Shown: in pieces, positions 61,648 to 64,000 of the stretch
Layout of the letters: each line of letters starts with the position of its first letter
How positions within the stretch are numbered: position 1 is the stretch's first letter
Assembly (NCBI RefSeq): GCF_000412635.1
Contig: NZ_ASTG01000003.1
Span: forward strand, 248,001 to 312,000
Length of the DNA: 64,000 nucleotides
DNA from: Sphingobium bisphenolivorans
GTDB lineage: Bacteria; Pseudomonadota; Alphaproteobacteria; Sphingomonadales; Sphingomonadaceae
Direction: 5' to 3'
Made by a program: the position numbers and the translations under genes
Notes under the pieces: model-generated
Databases searched by the model: none
The model's input: only the letters and a program-made list of their open reading frames with translations
What the model was told of the DNA's origin: nothing

Positions 61648-64000
61648 ATGACACTCCAGCATAGCTGGCTGGCAACCACGGCGTTCGCCCTCATTCTGCT
61701 GGTGCCGGCCACGGCCTTCGCGGCGGACGAAGCGGCTGCCGCCGCGGTCGATGCCGCCGCCGAAAGTCTGCCTGAAATCATGGTGACCGCGCAGAAGCGT
61801 GCGGAAAACATGCAGCAAACGCCCATTTCACTGTCGGTGATGCGCAATGAGGACTTGGTCAACCGGCACGTCACCTCGCTCATCGACCTGGGTGACGGCG
61901 CGATACCGTCGCTCAAGATTGCACCCTTCTACGCTCGCAATTCGGCGCTGATCGTCAACATTCGCGGCATCGGCGTGCTGTCGGACGGCAACCAGCCCGC
62001 CCGCGATCAGGGCGTCGGCGTCTATATCGACGGCGTCTATCTCGGCCGCGCGCAGGGCCTCGGCACCGCCTTGTTCGACATCGAGAATATCGAGGTGCTC
62101 AAAGGGCCGCAGGGCACGCTATTCGGCCGCAACACCGAAGGCGGCGCGGTCAACATCGTGACGCGCAAGCCGTCGGGCGAATTCCACATAAACGCAACCG
62201 GCGGTGTCGGCAATTTCGGCACCTACAAGGGCGAAATCCATGTCGACCTGCCCTCCTTCAACGATATCGGCGTCAAGATCGACGGCGTCGTCGCCCATCG
62301 CGATCCGCTGGTGAAGAACCCGCTGGAAGGCGCGCAGGGCTTCAACCAATATAACAAGCAGGGCCTGCATCTGGAAGCGCTTTGGCAGCCTGCACCCAAC
62401 TTCAGCGCGGGTTATTCGTTCGACATTTCGAAGGATGAATCGACTTCGCTCTAACTCAACCTGATCGCCCCGGGCACCAACCGGCAGGCCGCGGTGGCGA
62501 CGGTCCAGCCCGATCGCGTGCGCACGGCCAATGTGGGCGTGCCCGAACAGCCGAGCGTCGGCCGGGTGCACGGCCATCGGCTGACACTGGAATGGGATGC
62601 TTCCCCCGACCTCACCTTCAAGTCCATCTCCTCCTATCGCAAGCTTAGCCAGGACCAATGGGACAATGGGTCGGCCGCGACTTCCATGTCCAACGCGAGC
62701 GGCAATTTCACCAATGTGCAGTTCGCCCGCTACAGCCTCGCCCGCTTCTGGCAGAATCAGTGGAGCCAGGAATTTCAGGCGATCGGCGAGGTTGGCCGTG
62801 TGAAATATGTCGCTGGCGCGCTCTATTATCGCGAGAAGGTGCGCGACAATGCGCAGGCCTTCAACACCAGCCAGTTCACCGACGCCGGCGGTTCGAGCTA
62901 TGTGCTGCGGCAGATCGACTATGACGCCCAGCCGATCGACCGCGCCAGCCATGTAACCACCAAGAGCATCGGCGCTTTCGGCCAGGCAACCTGGACCCCA
63001 CCGCTGATGAACGATGCCATCCATCTGACCGGTGGCCTGCGCTGGACGAAGGACAGCAAGAAGGGTGCGCTCACCACCGTCAACAACGCCGCGCCGATCG
63101 ACCGAAACGGGGTTGCGGGCGATATCGGCCTTGATGTCTCCTGGTCGCGCGTAGACCCGATGGTCAGTCTCGCCATAGACCTCAGCGAAGATGTCCATGT
63201 CTACGGCAAGTGGAGCACGGGATATAAGTCCGGCGGCGCCAATTCACGATCGCAGGAATATGACGCCTTTGGACCGGAGTCCGTCTCAATCTTCGAGATT
63301 GGCGCCAAGACCGAATTTTTCGACCATCATGCCCGCTTCAACATCGCGGGCTACGCCGGGACCTACAAGGATATTCAGGTCGAGTTCAGCCGTCCGTTCG
63401 AAGCCGGCGGCGTCCGCACCACCCGGACCACGTCATCGACCATCAACGCGCCGGGCAAGGGGGGCTTGCACGGCATCGAGGCGGAATTGACGGTGAACCC
63501 GTTGGAGGGACTGACGCTGTCGAGTTCCTACGCCTATCAATATGTCCGCATCCCGGCGACCGTGAACCCCTTCCCCAACGCGGCCGGGGTGCTGAGCACC
63601 GTCGCCGTGCCGATCTATCAGACCTATACGCCCAAATATTCGGCGAGTGGCGCGATCGACTATGATCTGCCGATGCAGGGCTTCACCGTCCGGGCGCATC
63701 TGGATGGCAATTATGACGGCGGCTTCTATGTGAGCGCGACGGACCCGGTCTATGTCGGCCCAAACAGCCCGGCCAACGTCTATCAGCCCAAGGGGGAGAA
63801 GTCGTTCATCGTGAACGGCCGCCTATCGCTCGCCGATATCGGCCTCGGACATGGCGATGCGAAGATGAGCCTTGCCTTGTGGGCGCGCAATCTCTTCAAC
63901 GAGCAGCATCTTTTCTACAAGTCGCTCAGCCCGACTTCAGGTGTCAGCGGCTTCTTCAACGAGCCGCGCACCTTCGGCGGCGAAATGAACATACGCTTCT
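61648..64000 (+). pseudogene. TonB-dependent receptor gene interrupted by an in-frame stop
   Basis: The frame starts at ATG 61648 with AGGGGA seven bases upstream. It has a signal peptide, TonB box EIMVTAQKRAENMQQTPISL, and plug (EVLKGPQGTLFGRNTEGGAV). A TAA at 62452-62454 follows KDESTSL. The same frame then runs open to the right edge, reading LNLIAPGTNRQA and continuing through LARFWQNQWSQEFQAIG to WARNLFNEQH and MNIRF. Codon use before and after is alike and there is no frame change. One base change would restore the reading. The true end probably lies within three bases past the edge. Sequencing error or a genuine null allele are both possible. Confidence 0.85.

Noticed and set aside
1-64000. 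CRISPR array, tRNA or rRNA genes, insertion sequences, prophage
   Set aside because: I scanned for spaced direct repeats, CCA-ended cloverleaf candidates and transposase motifs and found none that I could support.

Overview
The window looks like chromosome of a high-GC alphaproteobacterium, most probably a sphingomonad (Sphingobium/Sphingomonas/Novosphingobium type). The reasons are four TonB-dependent receptor genes or remnants, DUF6481, DUF2147, DUF6152 and DUF6644 family genes, MbcA/ParS-type small proteins, and dispersed GTCACCCCGG-type inverted repeats. I saw no rRNA, tRNA, CRISPR array, transposase or prophage gene. Assignments are by reading translated sequence and motifs; no database search was run.

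Layout. 1-5.6 kb, minus strand: the 5' part of a formyltransferase-domain gene that leaves the window, a small Gln-rich membrane protein, and an exopolysaccharide block (GT2, GT4, outer-membrane barrel, Wza-like export protein). A WecB/TagA/CpsF glycosyltransferase is divergent from it. 6.6-10.2 kb: an overlapping KaiC-like ATPase and hybrid histidine kinase pair. 11.5-14.0 kb: dgoK-dgoA and an XdhC-type maturation factor. 14.1-21.9 kb: leucine/isovalerate catabolism (isovaleryl-CoA dehydrogenase, both methylcrotonyl-CoA carboxylase subunits, MaoC hydratase, CoA-ester lyase, enoyl-CoA hydratase) with three broken gene fragments in it. 22.0-25.8 kb: pntAA-pntAB-pntB transhydrogenase with a divergent GntR regulator. 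25.9-28.8 kb: small genes, including a cold-shock protein, DUF6481 and an antitoxin-like MbcA/ParS protein. 28.9-30.3 kb: a decayed stretch holding a groEL remnant and the 3' end of a TonB receptor.

30.5-41.1 kb is a glycoside-utilisation-like locus: exported type-B carboxylesterase, GH79 glucuronidase-like enzyme, SMP-30 lactonase, GMC oxidoreductase, LuxR regulator, TonB receptor and LysR regulator. 41.3-49.6 kb is the region I consider most novel: a pseudoazurin-like cupredoxin, two overlapping DUF6644-type membrane proteins, an exported rhodanese/SMP-30 fusion lacking the rhodanese cysteine, a TonB receptor, a DUF6152 protein and two paralogous exported proteins of unknown function, closed by a strong terminator. 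49.7-57.6 kb is an organosulfur operon (ssuC, ssuB, thiol dioxygenase, three-domain rhodanese, LLM monooxygenase, ssuA) with a divergent LysR gene and a second ssuA. 58.0-61.5 kb holds two methyltransferases, a DUF2147 protein, an inverted repeat and nhaA. The right end is a TonB receptor gene interrupted by an in-frame TAA.

A theme of the window is outer-membrane uptake coupled to periplasmic processing, alongside clear gene decay: six broken or truncated genes lie among intact operons.
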